In this document: positions 39,917 through 47,601 of the stretch, one piece after another
How the letters are laid out: the number at the start of each line of letters is the position of its first letter
Numbering within the stretch: position 1 is the first letter of the stretch
From: Falsiroseomonas sp050563525
GTDB taxonomy: Bacteria > Pseudomonadota > Alphaproteobacteria > Acetobacterales > Acetobacteraceae
Direction of reading: 5' to 3'
Assembly: GCF_050563525.1 (NCBI RefSeq)
Contig: NZ_JBNXUN010000009.1
Coordinates: 124,001 to 188,000, forward strand
DNA length: 64,000 nucleotides
Translations under genes and position numbers: made by a program
The notes under the pieces: model-generated
What the model was told of the DNA's origin: nothing
The model's input: the letters and a program-made list of their open reading frames with translations, nothing else
The model's database searches: none

Positions 39917-40249
39917 ATGGACATCACGGAAAGCACCGACCAGGGCGTGAAGGTGGCCGCCCTCAAGGGCCGGCTCGACACCGCCACCGCCCCGGCCGCC
40001 GAGGCGAAGATGCTGGCCCTGCTGGAGGGCGGCGCCAAGGTCGTGGCCGACCTCGGGGAAGTGCACTACGTCTCCTCCGCAGGACTGCGCGTGCTGCTGA
40101 AGGCGGCGAAGCAGGCCAAGGCCATCGGCGGCAGCTTCGCCATCGCATCCCCCCAGGCCCCGGTGCGCGAGGTGCTGGAGATTTCCGGCTTCGACAAGAT
40201 CCTGGCGATCCATCCGACCCGCGACGCCGCCGTCACCGCCCTCGCCTGA
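39917..40249 (+). CDS. STAS-domain anti-sigma factor antagonist-like protein
   Basis: This is a 110-residue STAS-domain protein. The phospho-switch region is YVSSAGLRVL with Ser53/Ser54; the aspartate usual before the two serines (DSSG) is replaced by valine. Such proteins bind anti-sigma kinases (SpoIIAA/RsbV type) or act in polysaccharide and lipid systems. No anti-sigma kinase or sigma factor is nearby; the upstream partner is the GOLPH3-like gene. Its end is followed by a palindromic repeat. Confidence 0.88.
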   Translation: MDITESTDQGVKVAALKGRLDTATAPAAEAKMLALLEGGAKVVADLGEVHYVSSAGLRVLLKAAKQAKAIGGSFAIASPQAPVREVLEISGFDKILAIHPTRDAAVTALA

Positions 40250-40257
40250 AAGAATAG

Positions 40258-40300
40258 CCCTCTCCCCCTTTGGGGGAGAGGGTTGGGTGAGGGTGAAACG
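40258..40300. repeat. Palindromic intergenic repeat, copy 1
   Basis: A near-perfect hairpin cctctccccc/gggggagagg with a three-base TTT loop, followed by TTGGGTGAGGGTGAAACG, lies between convergent genes (STAS and Bug receptor). A related element lies at 46738-46784. The pattern is that of REP-type elements found at gene ends, and it may act as a bidirectional terminator. Confidence 0.65.
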
Positions 40301-40305
40301 CCGCC

Positions 40306-41289
40306 TCAATCCACCGTCGCGCCCGCCGCGCGCACCACCTGGCCCCAGCGCTCGATATCCTGTTCATGCACCGCGCGGAATTCTGCGGGCGTGCGCACGC
40401 TGCTCGGCGCGATGCCCTGGCTGCTCACCAGCCACTGGCGGAACTCCGGCGCCTCGATGATCTTCAGGATCTCGGCGTTCAGCCGCATCTGGATCGCCTC
40501 CGGCATGCCGGGAGGGCCAAAGACGCCGTACCAAGTGGTGCTCTCGAAGCCCGGCAGATTGCAGGCCTCGGCGATGGTCGGCACGTCCGGCATCGCCGGG
40601 ATGCGCGCCGGCGTGGTCACCCCCAGCGCCCGCACCGCACCCTGCTGCACCAGGCCCAGCGCCGGTCCGGTCTGATTGAAGAACAGGTCCACCTGCCCGC
40701 CGAGCAGCGACGTCACCGCGCCGCCTTGTCCGGTGAAGGGCACATGCACCATGTCGATCCCTGCCGCTTGCGCGAAACGCACGCCGGCCAGGTGGGTGGA
40801 GGCGCCGTTGCCGGTGCTGGCGAAGTTCAGCGCGCCCGGCCGTGCCTTCGCATCGGCAACCAGCGCCTGGCAGTTGGTGTATTGCGGGCGGTGCTGGATG
40901 CTGGTGGTCAGCACGTTCGGCACGTCGCCGAGATGCGCGATATGCGTCACGTCGCGCAGCGGGTTGAAGGGCAGGCGGCGATACAGCGTCGCGTTGATGG
41001 CGTGCGTGCCCGCCGTGCCGAACAGGATCAAGTAGCCATCCGGCCGCGCCTTCGCGACGAAGTCGGAGGCGATGTTGCCGCCGGCGCCGACGCGGTTGTT
41101 GACCACCACCGGCACGCCCAGCGCCTGCGACAGCGGCGCGGCCAGCCGGCGCGCATAGATGTCGACTCCCGAGCCGTTCGGAAAGCCGCCGAGGAACTCG
41201 ATGGGTCGCGACGGCCACTGGTCCTGCGCCACGGCCGGCCCGGCCAGAAGCCCCAGCAATGGCAGCAGGAAGCGATGTCTCATCTTCAT
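40306..41289 (-). CDS. Bug-type (TctC) extracytoplasmic solute receptor
   Basis: This is a 327-residue periplasmic binding protein of the tripartite tricarboxylate-transporter family. A signal peptide ends AVAQ (about residue 22), and the mature part opens with QWPSRPIEFLGGFPNGSGVD, the Bug hallmark. Further blocks are VVVNNRVGAGGNIASDFVAKA and TGQGGAVTSLLGGQVDLFF. Bug receptors are highly expanded in Acetobacteraceae and Burkholderiales and often lack adjacent permeases, as here. The ligand is probably a small carboxylate or related compound. The start ATG at 41289 excludes a 40-codon upstream reading. It is divergent from an Asp/Glu racemase-like gene. Confidence 0.9.
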   Translation of the reverse strand: MKMRHRFLLPLLGLLAGPAVAQDQWPSRPIEFLGGFPNGSGVDIYARRLAAPLSQALGVPVVVNNRVGAGGNIASDFVAKARPDGYLILFGTAGTHAINATLYRRLPFNPLRDVTHIAHLGDVPNVLTTSIQHRPQYTNCQALVADAKARPGALNFASTGNGASTHLAGVRFAQAAGIDMVHVPFTGQGGAVTSLLGGQVDLFFNQTGPALGLVQQGAVRALGVTTPARIPAMPDVPTIAEACNLPGFESTTWYGVFGPPGMPEAIQMRLNAEILKIIEAPEFRQWLVSSQGIAPSSVRTPAEFRAVHEQDIERWGQVVRAAGATVD

Positions 41290-41393
41290 GTCGGCTCCGA
41301 TCGAATGTGTGATCGTCGCTAGAAGAGACGCCCCGGGCCGCCGCGCGCAACCCCTTCCCTTGCCAGAAAGCTGAAGCCCTCTACGCTTCGCCC

Positions 41394-42134
41394 ATGCAGC
41401 CCCACGCACCCGCCGCGCGCCTCGCCCGCGGCGGCAAATCCATCTACGGCGCGCCGCTCGGCATCCTGATGCTGGAGGCCCGCTTTCCGCGGATTCCCGG
41501 CGACATGGGCAACGCCACCACCTGGCCCTTCCCGGTGCTGTTCCGCGTGGTACGCGGCGCCAGCCCGGAGCGTGTGGTGCTGCAGGGCGCGCCCGGCCTG
41601 CTGCCGGACTTCATCGCGGCGGCGCGCGACCTGGTGGACCTCGGCGCCGAGGCCATCACCACCAACTGCGGCTTCCTGTCGCTGTTCCAGGCGGAGCTCG
41701 CGGCGGCGGTGCAGGTGCCGGTCGCGACCTCCTCCCTGATGCAGGTGCCCTGGGTGCAGGCGCTGCTGCCACCCGGCCGCCGGGTCGGCGTCGTCACCGT
41801 CAGCCGCCAGTCCCTGACGCCCGCGCACCTGGCCGCCGCCGGTGTGCCGCTGGACATACCGGTGCAGGGCACCGAGGCCGGGCGGGAGTTCTTTCGCGTG
41901 CTGATCAAGGCCGAGAAGTCCGACATGGACATCGCGCTGGCCGAGCAGGACATCCTGGATGCCGGCCGCGCCCTGGTGGCCCGGCACCCGGAGGTCGGCG
42001 CGATCGTGCTCGAATGCACCAACATGCCGCCCTACGCGGCCGCGTTGCAGGCCGAACTCGGCCTGCCCGTCTATGACATCTACACCCTGGTGAGCTGGTT
42101 CCACGGCGGGTTGCGACAGCGCCGTTTCGGCTGA
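41394..42134 (+). CDS. Asp/Glu/hydantoin racemase-like protein
   Basis: This is a 246-residue member of the aspartate/glutamate racemase superfamily. The two catalytic cysteine positions are present: C92 (ITTNCGFLSLF) and C208 (VLECTNMPPY). It could act as a racemase, maleate isomerase-like or decarboxylase enzyme on a C4/C5 acid; sequence does not decide. It is divergent from a Bug receptor with 104 bases between, which suggests catabolism of the receptor's ligand. Confidence 0.8.
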   Translation: MQPHAPAARLARGGKSIYGAPLGILMLEARFPRIPGDMGNATTWPFPVLFRVVRGASPERVVLQGAPGLLPDFIAAARDLVDLGAEAITTNCGFLSLFQAELAAAVQVPVATSSLMQVPWVQALLPPGRRVGVVTVSRQSLTPAHLAAAGVPLDIPVQGTEAGREFFRVLIKAEKSDMDIALAEQDILDAGRALVARHPEVGAIVLECTNMPPYAAALQAELGLPVYDIYTLVSWFHGGLRQRRFG

Positions 42135-42140
42135 ACCCGC

Positions 42141-42533
42141 TCAGCGTGCCGCCTGTCGCCCCATCAGGGCGCGCAGCCCTTCCGCCTCCCGCCCCAACTC
42201 CATGTCCAGGATGGCTGGGGGCTCCTGGCTGCGGGCCTCGCGTGGGTCGATGCCCGCCTCGGCCACGGCTGCACCACCCATCAGGGCCCGTTCGACCGCG
42301 TTGCGCAGCGCCGCGAAGTCGCCCGCATCCCGAGCCCGCGCCGCGGCGATGCCGACGATGCCGGCAACCGCCTCGGCCAGCGCCACCGTGCTGGTGGGCC
42401 TGCGGTCCGCGCGCCTGGGCGGTTCCAGCCACGACAGTCCCAGCTTCAGGACCGGGTCATAGAACACCCCCGACTCATCGGGTGGTGGACCATAGGTCCC
42501 GAAGGATGAGGGGCTGAAGTGGGTGAGCGACAT
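42141..42533 (-). CDS. Hypothetical protein
   Basis: This is a 130-residue protein of unknown function. It opens MSLTHFSPSSFGTYGPPPDESGVFYDP and has a helical, alanine- and arginine-rich C-terminal half. There is no signal peptide, transmembrane segment or known motif. The ATG has GGGAAG six bases upstream; the in-frame extension upstream is rejected. Its stop lies six bases from the racemase stop (convergent). The genes around it give no functional clue. Confidence 0.6.
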   Translation of the reverse strand: MSLTHFSPSSFGTYGPPPDESGVFYDPVLKLGLSWLEPPRRADRRPTSTVALAEAVAGIVGIAAARARDAGDFAALRNAVERALMGGAAVAEAGIDPREARSQEPPAILDMELGREAEGLRALMGRQAAR

Positions 42534-42687
42534 AGCGTCTTCCCTTCGGGATCTTCCCGTGAGGCGAGGTCCCACTTCCACAAGGGACGATCACCATGGG
42601 TGTCACCTTGCGGCCAACTTCGTAAACGGAGTCTGAAGGACTGTCGGAATACCTGACACCGCATGCCAATCGGGCCTGACATCCCAC

Positions 42688-42717
42688 AAAAAACCCCGAC
42701 CATCTGCATGGCCGGGG
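42688..42717 (-). terminator. Rho-independent terminator of the cold-shock gene
   Basis: On the minus strand, a ten-base stem CCCCGGCCAT/ATGGTCGGGG (one G-T pair) with a four-base loop is followed by TTTTTT. It lies 30 bases past the stop of the double cold-shock gene. It is a strong intrinsic terminator. Confidence 0.88.
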
Positions 42718-42747
42718 TGACGCTTCCGAAGCCGCAGGGGCGTTCGG

Positions 42748-43575
42748 TTACTCCTTCATATTGACAGCCTGGCGTCCGCGCTGACCGTCGCGCACATCCA
42801 GCGCCACCTTCTCGCCCTGCTGCACATCGGCACGGCCGGCGCGCTGCAGGACGGAGGAGTGCAGGAACACGTCCTGGCCGCCATCCTCCGGCGTCACGAA
42901 GCCGAAGCCGCGCACCTGGTCGAACCACTTGACGGTGCCCTGCACGGCATAGGTCGGCCCGCCCTCGTCGCGCGCGCCCATGTCGCGGCGCGGCGGCGGA
43001 CGGTCGCCGAAATTGCCACGCGGCGCGCCGAAGCCACCGCCGCCGCCACCGTAGCCACCGCCGGCCGGCGGGCCACCGAAGTCGCGGCGCGGCGGACGAT
43101 CGCCAAAGCCACCGCCGGCGCCACCACCAAAGTCCCGACGCGGGGGGCGATCGCCGAAACCACCGCCGCCACCCGGCGGGCCACCGAAGTCACGCCGCGG
43201 CGGACGATCGCCGAACCCGCCACCGCCGAAGTCCCGACGCGGCGGACGATCGGCGAAACCACCCGGACGCGGCGCACGGTCGCCGCCGCCCGGACCCTTG
43301 ATGATCGAGATGATCCGCGTGACCAGACGCCGCCCCTGGCGGTCCGACCCGATCTCGCAATTCAGCTTGTCGCCGGTGTCCGGCGGCTCGATCCCGGCCT
43401 CGGTCAGGGCCGAGGCGTGGAAAAACACATCCTGTCCGTCCGGTCCCAAGACGAAGCCGAACCCCTTGCGGGCATTGTACCACTTGACTTCGGCTTCGAC
43501 GGACGCGCCGCCGCCCTGTTCGCTGTCGGGAAACACGATCTTATGCAATCCGTACTGGTGGACGCGACCCGACAC
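42748..43575 (-). CDS. Two-domain cold-shock protein with repeat linker
   Basis: This is a 275-residue RNA- or single-strand-DNA-binding protein. CSD1 (about 26-92) has the RNP1 core KGFGFVLG and RNP2 DVFFH; CSD2 (about 209-275) has RGFGFVTP and DVFLH. The linker (about 95-205) is rich in glycine and arginine and contains four near-identical copies of DRPPRRDFGG plus a diverged fifth (DRPPPRRDMG), an RGG-like disordered region. Double-CSD proteins are normal in alphaproteobacteria, but this long repeat linker is not. The start is a GTG at 43575 with weak support; the true start may be a later GTG or TTG. A strong terminator follows. Confidence 0.88.
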   Translation of the reverse strand: MSGRVHQYGLHKIVFPDSEQGGGASVEAEVKWYNARKGFGFVLGPDGQDVFFHASALTEAGIEPPDTGDKLNCEIGSDRQGRRLVTRIISIIKGPGGGDRAPRPGGFADRPPRRDFGGGGFGDRPPRRDFGGPPGGGGGFGDRPPRRDFGGGAGGGFGDRPPRRDFGGPPAGGGYGGGGGGFGAPRGNFGDRPPPRRDMGARDEGGPTYAVQGTVKWFDQVRGFGFVTPEDGGQDVFLHSSVLQRAGRADVQQGEKVALDVRDGQRGRQAVNMKE

Positions 43576-43638
43576 GATGCAGGGTCGCCACCGTGCAAGA
43601 TTGCACCACGTCGCAAGAAAAACCAGCGCAAATCCGGG

Positions 43639-44904
43639 CTACGCAAAGCGGGTGGGGCTGAATCGTTCCATCGGCAACGCCGGTTGACGCCCCTGCAACA
43701 AATCCAGCACCGCACGCGCCGTCCGCGGTGCCGCAACCAGCCCGACATGGCCGTGTCCGAAGGCCAGCAGCACATCCGGCGTCGCGGCCGAGGGGCCCAT
43801 GCAGGGCAGGCCATCGGGCATCGAGGGGCGATGCCCCATCCAGACCTTCACCCGGTCCGCCGGCAGGTCCCGTGGCAGCCCTGGAAAGCTGCGCAGCAGG
43901 TGATCACGCAGGATCTCCGCCCGCTTCCAGTTCGGCGCGGCGTCCAACCCAGCAATCTCGACCTGTCCGGCGCAGCGCAGGCCGCGATCCGTCCAGGTGA
44001 TCGACATCTTGCCGTCATAGGGCATCATCGGCGTGCGCGGGCCGACCTCGGCATCCCGCACCATTGCATGGTAGCCGCGCTCCGTCTCCAGCGGCACGCG
44101 GGACCCCACGGCCGCCGCCAGCGGCTTGGAATGCGCGCCGGCGCAGATCACCGCGCGGTCGCAGCCGATCTCCCCGCCCTCCGTCCGCACGGCCTTCAAG
44201 CGCCCCCCCTCAACCCGGAAGCCGGTCGCGCGCGCCTGTTGCAACGCTGCGCCCTCGGCCTGCGCCTGCGCCACCAGCGCTGCGACATAGGCGCCGGGAT
44301 CGCGGCAATGGCCGCCTTCCTCGACCAGTGCGCCGAAGGTGTAGCGCCGGTCCAATTCCGGCTCGCGCTGGCGCATCTCGTCGGCGTCGAGCTCCAGCCA
44401 CTCGATGCCGACCTGCTTGCGGACCCGCCAGGCCAGCGCCTCGCGCTCGAACTGTTCGCGGGTCTCGTAGATGTAGACCAGGCCGCGCCGCTCGATGAGG
44501 TGGCCGACGCCGGCACTCTCGGCCAACTCGCGGTGCAGCGCCGGCGCATCCACCAGCAGCGGCCGCAGCGCCTGCGCCGCACGCAGCACCTTTGCCTCCG
44601 TCCAGCCGGCCCACAGATAGCGCGCGAGCCACGGCAGCACCTTCGGCAGGTAGGACCAACGGATTGCCAGCGGCCCGAGCGGGTCCGCCAGGAAGCCCGG
44701 CACCTTCTTCCACAGCCCCGGCCCCGCCGGCGGGATCACGGACATCGGGCTGAGCCAGCAGCCATTGCCGTAGCTTGCCGCCTGCTCCCCACCCGGCTCG
44801 CCCGGCTCCAGGATCGTCACCCGGAAACCTTCCCGCAGCGCGCCCAGCGCCGTCGCCGCGCCGATGATCCCGGCGCCGATCACCACGACATGCGCAGCAC
44901 TCAC
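43639..44904 (-). CDS. dadA: D-amino acid dehydrogenase, FAD-dependent
   Basis: This is a 421-residue oxidoreductase that deaminates D-amino acids to 2-oxoacids, feeding electrons to the respiratory chain. The dinucleotide fold VVVIGAGIIGAATA is at residues 6-19, and the C-terminal VWMGHRPSMPDGLPCMGPS block is DadA-specific. The GTG at 44904 overlaps the upstream AtzH-like stop, so the genes are coupled. The DadA name is by family; the preferred amino acid is unknown. Confidence 0.88.
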   Translation of the reverse strand: MSAAHVVVIGAGIIGAATALGALREGFRVTILEPGEPGGEQAASYGNGCWLSPMSVIPPAGPGLWKKVPGFLADPLGPLAIRWSYLPKVLPWLARYLWAGWTEAKVLRAAQALRPLLVDAPALHRELAESAGVGHLIERRGLVYIYETREQFEREALAWRVRKQVGIEWLELDADEMRQREPELDRRYTFGALVEEGGHCRDPGAYVAALVAQAQAEGAALQQARATGFRVEGGRLKAVRTEGGEIGCDRAVICAGAHSKPLAAAVGSRVPLETERGYHAMVRDAEVGPRTPMMPYDGKMSITWTDRGLRCAGQVEIAGLDAAPNWKRAEILRDHLLRSFPGLPRDLPADRVKVWMGHRPSMPDGLPCMGPSAATPDVLLAFGHGHVGLVAAPRTARAVLDLLQGRQPALPMERFSPTRFA

Positions 44905-45311
44905 CGGCCCGGCTCCATCGTGCGACCGGGATCGCCACCGGCGAGCAGCGACACATGGGCGGAGACGACGCGCCAGCCCTGCCCCGGGATGCGCGCCATG
45001 ATCTTCGTCTCCCGCCCCACCAGGCCGGTGCCGATCCGCTCATACTCCAGATGCGTTGCCGCCACGTCCGGCCCGAAGCTGGTGATCCGCACCTGGCGCT
45101 GCACCCGCTGCGCATAGCCTTTCACCGAGGCGCGAAAGGCGCGGATCGCGTCATGGCCGTACAGGATCTCGGCGATGCCGAAGCGCACCGTGCGCGGGTC
45201 CGCCCAGAAGATCGCGTCCAGCACCGCGGTTTCATTCGCCATCAGCGCCGCCTCGTAGCGGTCGAACACCTCGCGCACCTCCGCGAGGACTTCCGGGTCG
45301 TCGATCCGCAC
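44901..45311 (-). CDS. AtzH/HpxZ-like (DUF3225) NTF2-fold protein
   Basis: This is a 136-residue cone-shaped NTF2-like protein. IDDPEVLAEVREVFDRYEAALMANE and GIAEILYGHDAIRAFR are the family signatures of DUF3225, known from AtzH (an amidohydrolase of s-triazine catabolism) and HpxZ (oxalurate catabolism). AtzH-type proteins are often partners of, or are fused with, amidases. Here the coupled neighbour is DadA, so a role in amino or amide catabolism is inferred. The start is a GTG at 45311 with no clear better alternative. Confidence 0.8.
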   Translation of the reverse strand: MRIDDPEVLAEVREVFDRYEAALMANETAVLDAIFWADPRTVRFGIAEILYGHDAIRAFRASVKGYAQRVQRQVRITSFGPDVAATHLEYERIGTGLVGRETKIMARIPGQGWRVVSAHVSLLAGGDPGRTMEPGR

Positions 45312-45394
45312 GCCTCATCTCCTGCAGCCGCACGCCAGCGTGCCCCCTTCGCCGGGCCCTGAACAGCCTGGGGCGAAACAAGTAAAGAAACTTC

Positions 45395-45424
45395 TTCACG
45401 CCGACGTGATACATCACGTATAAG
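45395..45424 (+). promoter_or_regulatory. Predicted promoter with palindromic operator before the GH1-like gene
   Basis: TTCACG (45395-45400) and TATAAG (45419-45424) are 18 bases apart. The spacer contains a perfect inverted repeat ACGTGAT-AC-ATCACGT (45404-45419), which looks like a regulator site. A second small repeat, AAGAA/TTCTT, lies just upstream (near 45386-45397). The region is divergent between atzH-dadA and the GH1-like gene. Confidence 0.5.
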
Positions 45425-45474
45425 TCAAGGCAGAGGGAGCCGGCCGCAAACGGCCATCAATCCGGGGAACGCCC

Positions 45475-46737
45475 ATGCTCGACGCAATGATGCCGCAGAA
45501 CTATTCCAGTTCCATCCAGTATCCGGCGCAGGGCGGATTCCTGTTTGCCACGGGGATAGAGAACAGCGCGCCCACGATCCAGGGCGGAACGGTCCGCCGG
45601 GACCAGATGCTGGAATGCGGTCACTATGATCGCTGGCGCGAGGATTTCGCGCTGGTGCGGGAGGTCGGCTGCAATGCGCTGCGCTACGGCCCGCAGTTGC
45701 ACACCACGCTGCGGGCCGACGGCGTGCATGACTGGTCCTTTGCCGATGAGAGCTTCGCCGAGATCCGCCGCCTCGGCATCCGCCCCATCGTCGATCTCTG
45801 CCATTTCGGCGTTCCCGACTGGATCGGCGACTTCCAGAACCCGGACTTCCCCCGCCTCTTCGCGGACTATGCAGGTGCCTTCGCCGCGCGCTTCCCCTGG
45901 GTGCAGCTCTACACCCCGGTGAACGAGATGTTCATCACCGCCGTCTTCAGCGCCCGCTATGGCTGGTGGAACGAGCAGCGCACCGATGACCGCAGCTACG
46001 TCACCGCCATCAAGAACATCGTCCGCGCCAATGTCCTGGCCATGCAGGAAATCCTGAAGCACCGGCCGGACGCCATCTTCATCCAGTCGGAGAGCACCGA
46101 GGCGTTCCACGCGGAATGCCCACTCGCCGTCCCGCACGCCGATTTCCGCAATGCCGAGCGCTTTCTGACGCTCGACCTGAACTACGGCCGCCGGGTCGAC
46201 AGCGCGATGTACGAGTTCCTGATGGACAACGGCATGACCCGTGCCGAATACCATTTCTTCCTGGACAACCGCCTGAAGCGCCACTGCGTGATGGGCAATG
46301 ACTGGTACCAGACCAACGAGCACCTGCTGAACGCGGAAGGCCATGGCCGCTGGGCCGGGGAGGTCTTCGGCTACGACACGGTGACCCGCGACTACCACGC
46401 CCGCTACGGCCTGCCGGTGATGCACACGGAAACCAACATCGCCGAGGGCCCCAACGGCGACGAGGCGGAGCGCTGGTTGTGGAAGCAGTGGTCCGGAATC
46501 CTGCGCCTGCGGCGGGAAGGCATCCCGGTGCTTGGCTTCACCTGGTATTCGCTGACCGACCAGATGGATTGGGCGCATGCCCTGCGCGAGGTGCGTGGTG
46601 AATCCGACCCGCGCGGCCTGTACGATCTGGACCGCAAGCCCCGCCGGGTGGGGCTCGCCTACAAGCGCCTGATCGAGGCCTGGCGCGACGTCCTGCCGAC
46701 GCAGAGTCTCTGCCTGCAGGTTCCGCTGGCCGCTTGA
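45475..46737 (+). CDS. Glycoside hydrolase clan GH-A protein (GH1-like)
   Basis: This is a 420-residue TIM-barrel glycosidase-like protein. The acid/base region is TPVNEM with E151 (NEM instead of the usual NEP), and the nucleophile region is HTETN with E319 (instead of ENG). The barrel blocks GCNALRYGPQLHTTL and PIVDLCHFGVPDWIGDF fit GH1-like enzymes. It has no signal peptide, so it is cytoplasmic. The substrate is unknown; altered motif positions may indicate an unusual specificity. The ATG has GGGGAA upstream, with a palindromic operator and likely promoter before it. Confidence 0.82.
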   Translation: MLDAMMPQNYSSSIQYPAQGGFLFATGIENSAPTIQGGTVRRDQMLECGHYDRWREDFALVREVGCNALRYGPQLHTTLRADGVHDWSFADESFAEIRRLGIRPIVDLCHFGVPDWIGDFQNPDFPRLFADYAGAFAARFPWVQLYTPVNEMFITAVFSARYGWWNEQRTDDRSYVTAIKNIVRANVLAMQEILKHRPDAIFIQSESTEAFHAECPLAVPHADFRNAERFLTLDLNYGRRVDSAMYEFLMDNGMTRAEYHFFLDNRLKRHCVMGNDWYQTNEHLLNAEGHGRWAGEVFGYDTVTRDYHARYGLPVMHTETNIAEGPNGDEAERWLWKQWSGILRLRREGIPVLGFTWYSLTDQMDWAHALREVRGESDPRGLYDLDRKPRRVGLAYKRLIEAWRDVLPTQSLCLQVPLAA

Positions 46738-46784
46738 AGCCCTTCCCCCCTACTCGGGGGGAAAGGGTTGGGCGAGGCGAAACG
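46738..46784. repeat. Palindromic intergenic repeat, copy 2
   Basis: A hairpin ccttcccccc/ggggggaaagg (one bulged A) with a five-base loop is followed by TTGGGCGAGGCGAAACG, nearly the same tail as the element at 40258-40300. It lies between convergent genes (GH1-like and coxM-type). This again suggests a REP-like or bidirectional terminator element. Confidence 0.65.
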
Positions 46785-46786
46785 TC

Positions 46787-47584
46787 TCAGCCCGCCTCGA
46801 TCACCGCGCGCTTCGCCATCACCGTCACCAGATGCGCGCGGTATTCTGCGCTGCCGTGGATGTCCCCGTTCAGCAGGCTCGGGCTGACCTTCACGCCGGC
46901 GACCGCATCCGGCGACCAGTTGGCGGACAGCGCCGCCTCCATCGCCTTCTCGCGGAACACGCCGTTGGCGCCGGCGCCGTTCACCGCGACCCGCACACCC
47001 GCCGCCGTCTTCGCCACAAAGACGCCCGCCATGGAATAGCGGCTCGCCGGGTTGCGCATCTTGGCGTAGCCGGCCTTGGTCGGGATCGGGATATGGATCG
47101 CCGTCACCAGCTCTCCGGTCTCCAGCGCCGTGGTGAACATGCCGGTGAAGAACTGGTCCGCCGGCAGCTTGCGCTTGTCGGTCTGGATGGTCGCATTCAG
47201 CGCCAGCAGGGCGGCCGGGTAGTCCGCCGACGGATCGTTGTTCGCGACCGACCCGCCCATGGTGCCGCGGTTGCGCACCTGCGTGTCGCCGATGGTGTGC
47301 GCCATCTTGGCCAGCGCCGGGATGGCGGCCGCCACCTCGGCCGAGGTCGCAACCTCGTAGTGCCGGGTCAGCGCCCCGATCACCAGGCTGTCGCCCTCCC
47401 GCTTCACGCCGCGAAGTTCCGCGATGCCGGACAGGTCGACAACCGAGGTCGGCTTGTTCAGCCGCAGCTTCAGCGCCGGCAGCAGGGTCATGCCGCCGGA
47501 GATCGCCCGCGCATCCGGGTCTGCGGCCAGGATCTTGACGGCATCCGCGACCGAGGCCGGCTTGTGATAGGCAAAGTCATACAT
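46787..47584 (-). CDS. coxM: CO dehydrogenase-type FAD-binding subunit
   Basis: This is a 265-residue FAD subunit of the xanthine oxidase family. FAD-binding motifs are AISGGMTLLPALKLRL (residues 28-43) and TIGDTQVRNRGTMGGSVANNDPSADYP. It is the third gene of the S-L-M set. The symbol follows family naming; the substrate may not be CO. Starts at the ATG 17 bases after the large-subunit stop. Confidence 0.88.
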   Translation of the reverse strand: MYDFAYHKPASVADAVKILAADPDARAISGGMTLLPALKLRLNKPTSVVDLSGIAELRGVKREGDSLVIGALTRHYEVATSAEVAAAIPALAKMAHTIGDTQVRNRGTMGGSVANNDPSADYPAALLALNATIQTDKRKLPADQFFTGMFTTALETGELVTAIHIPIPTKAGYAKMRNPASRYSMAGVFVAKTAAGVRVAVNGAGANGVFREKAMEAALSANWSPDAVAGVKVSPSLLNGDIHGSAEYRAHLVTVMAKRAVIEAG

Positions 47585-47601
47585 TTTTCCGAGTTCCCTA
47601 T

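Noticed and set aside
42859..45117. Long plus-strand frame opposite the cold-shock and dadA genes
   Set aside because: It contains repeated low-complexity peptide from the repeat linker and no domain; both sense genes are well supported.
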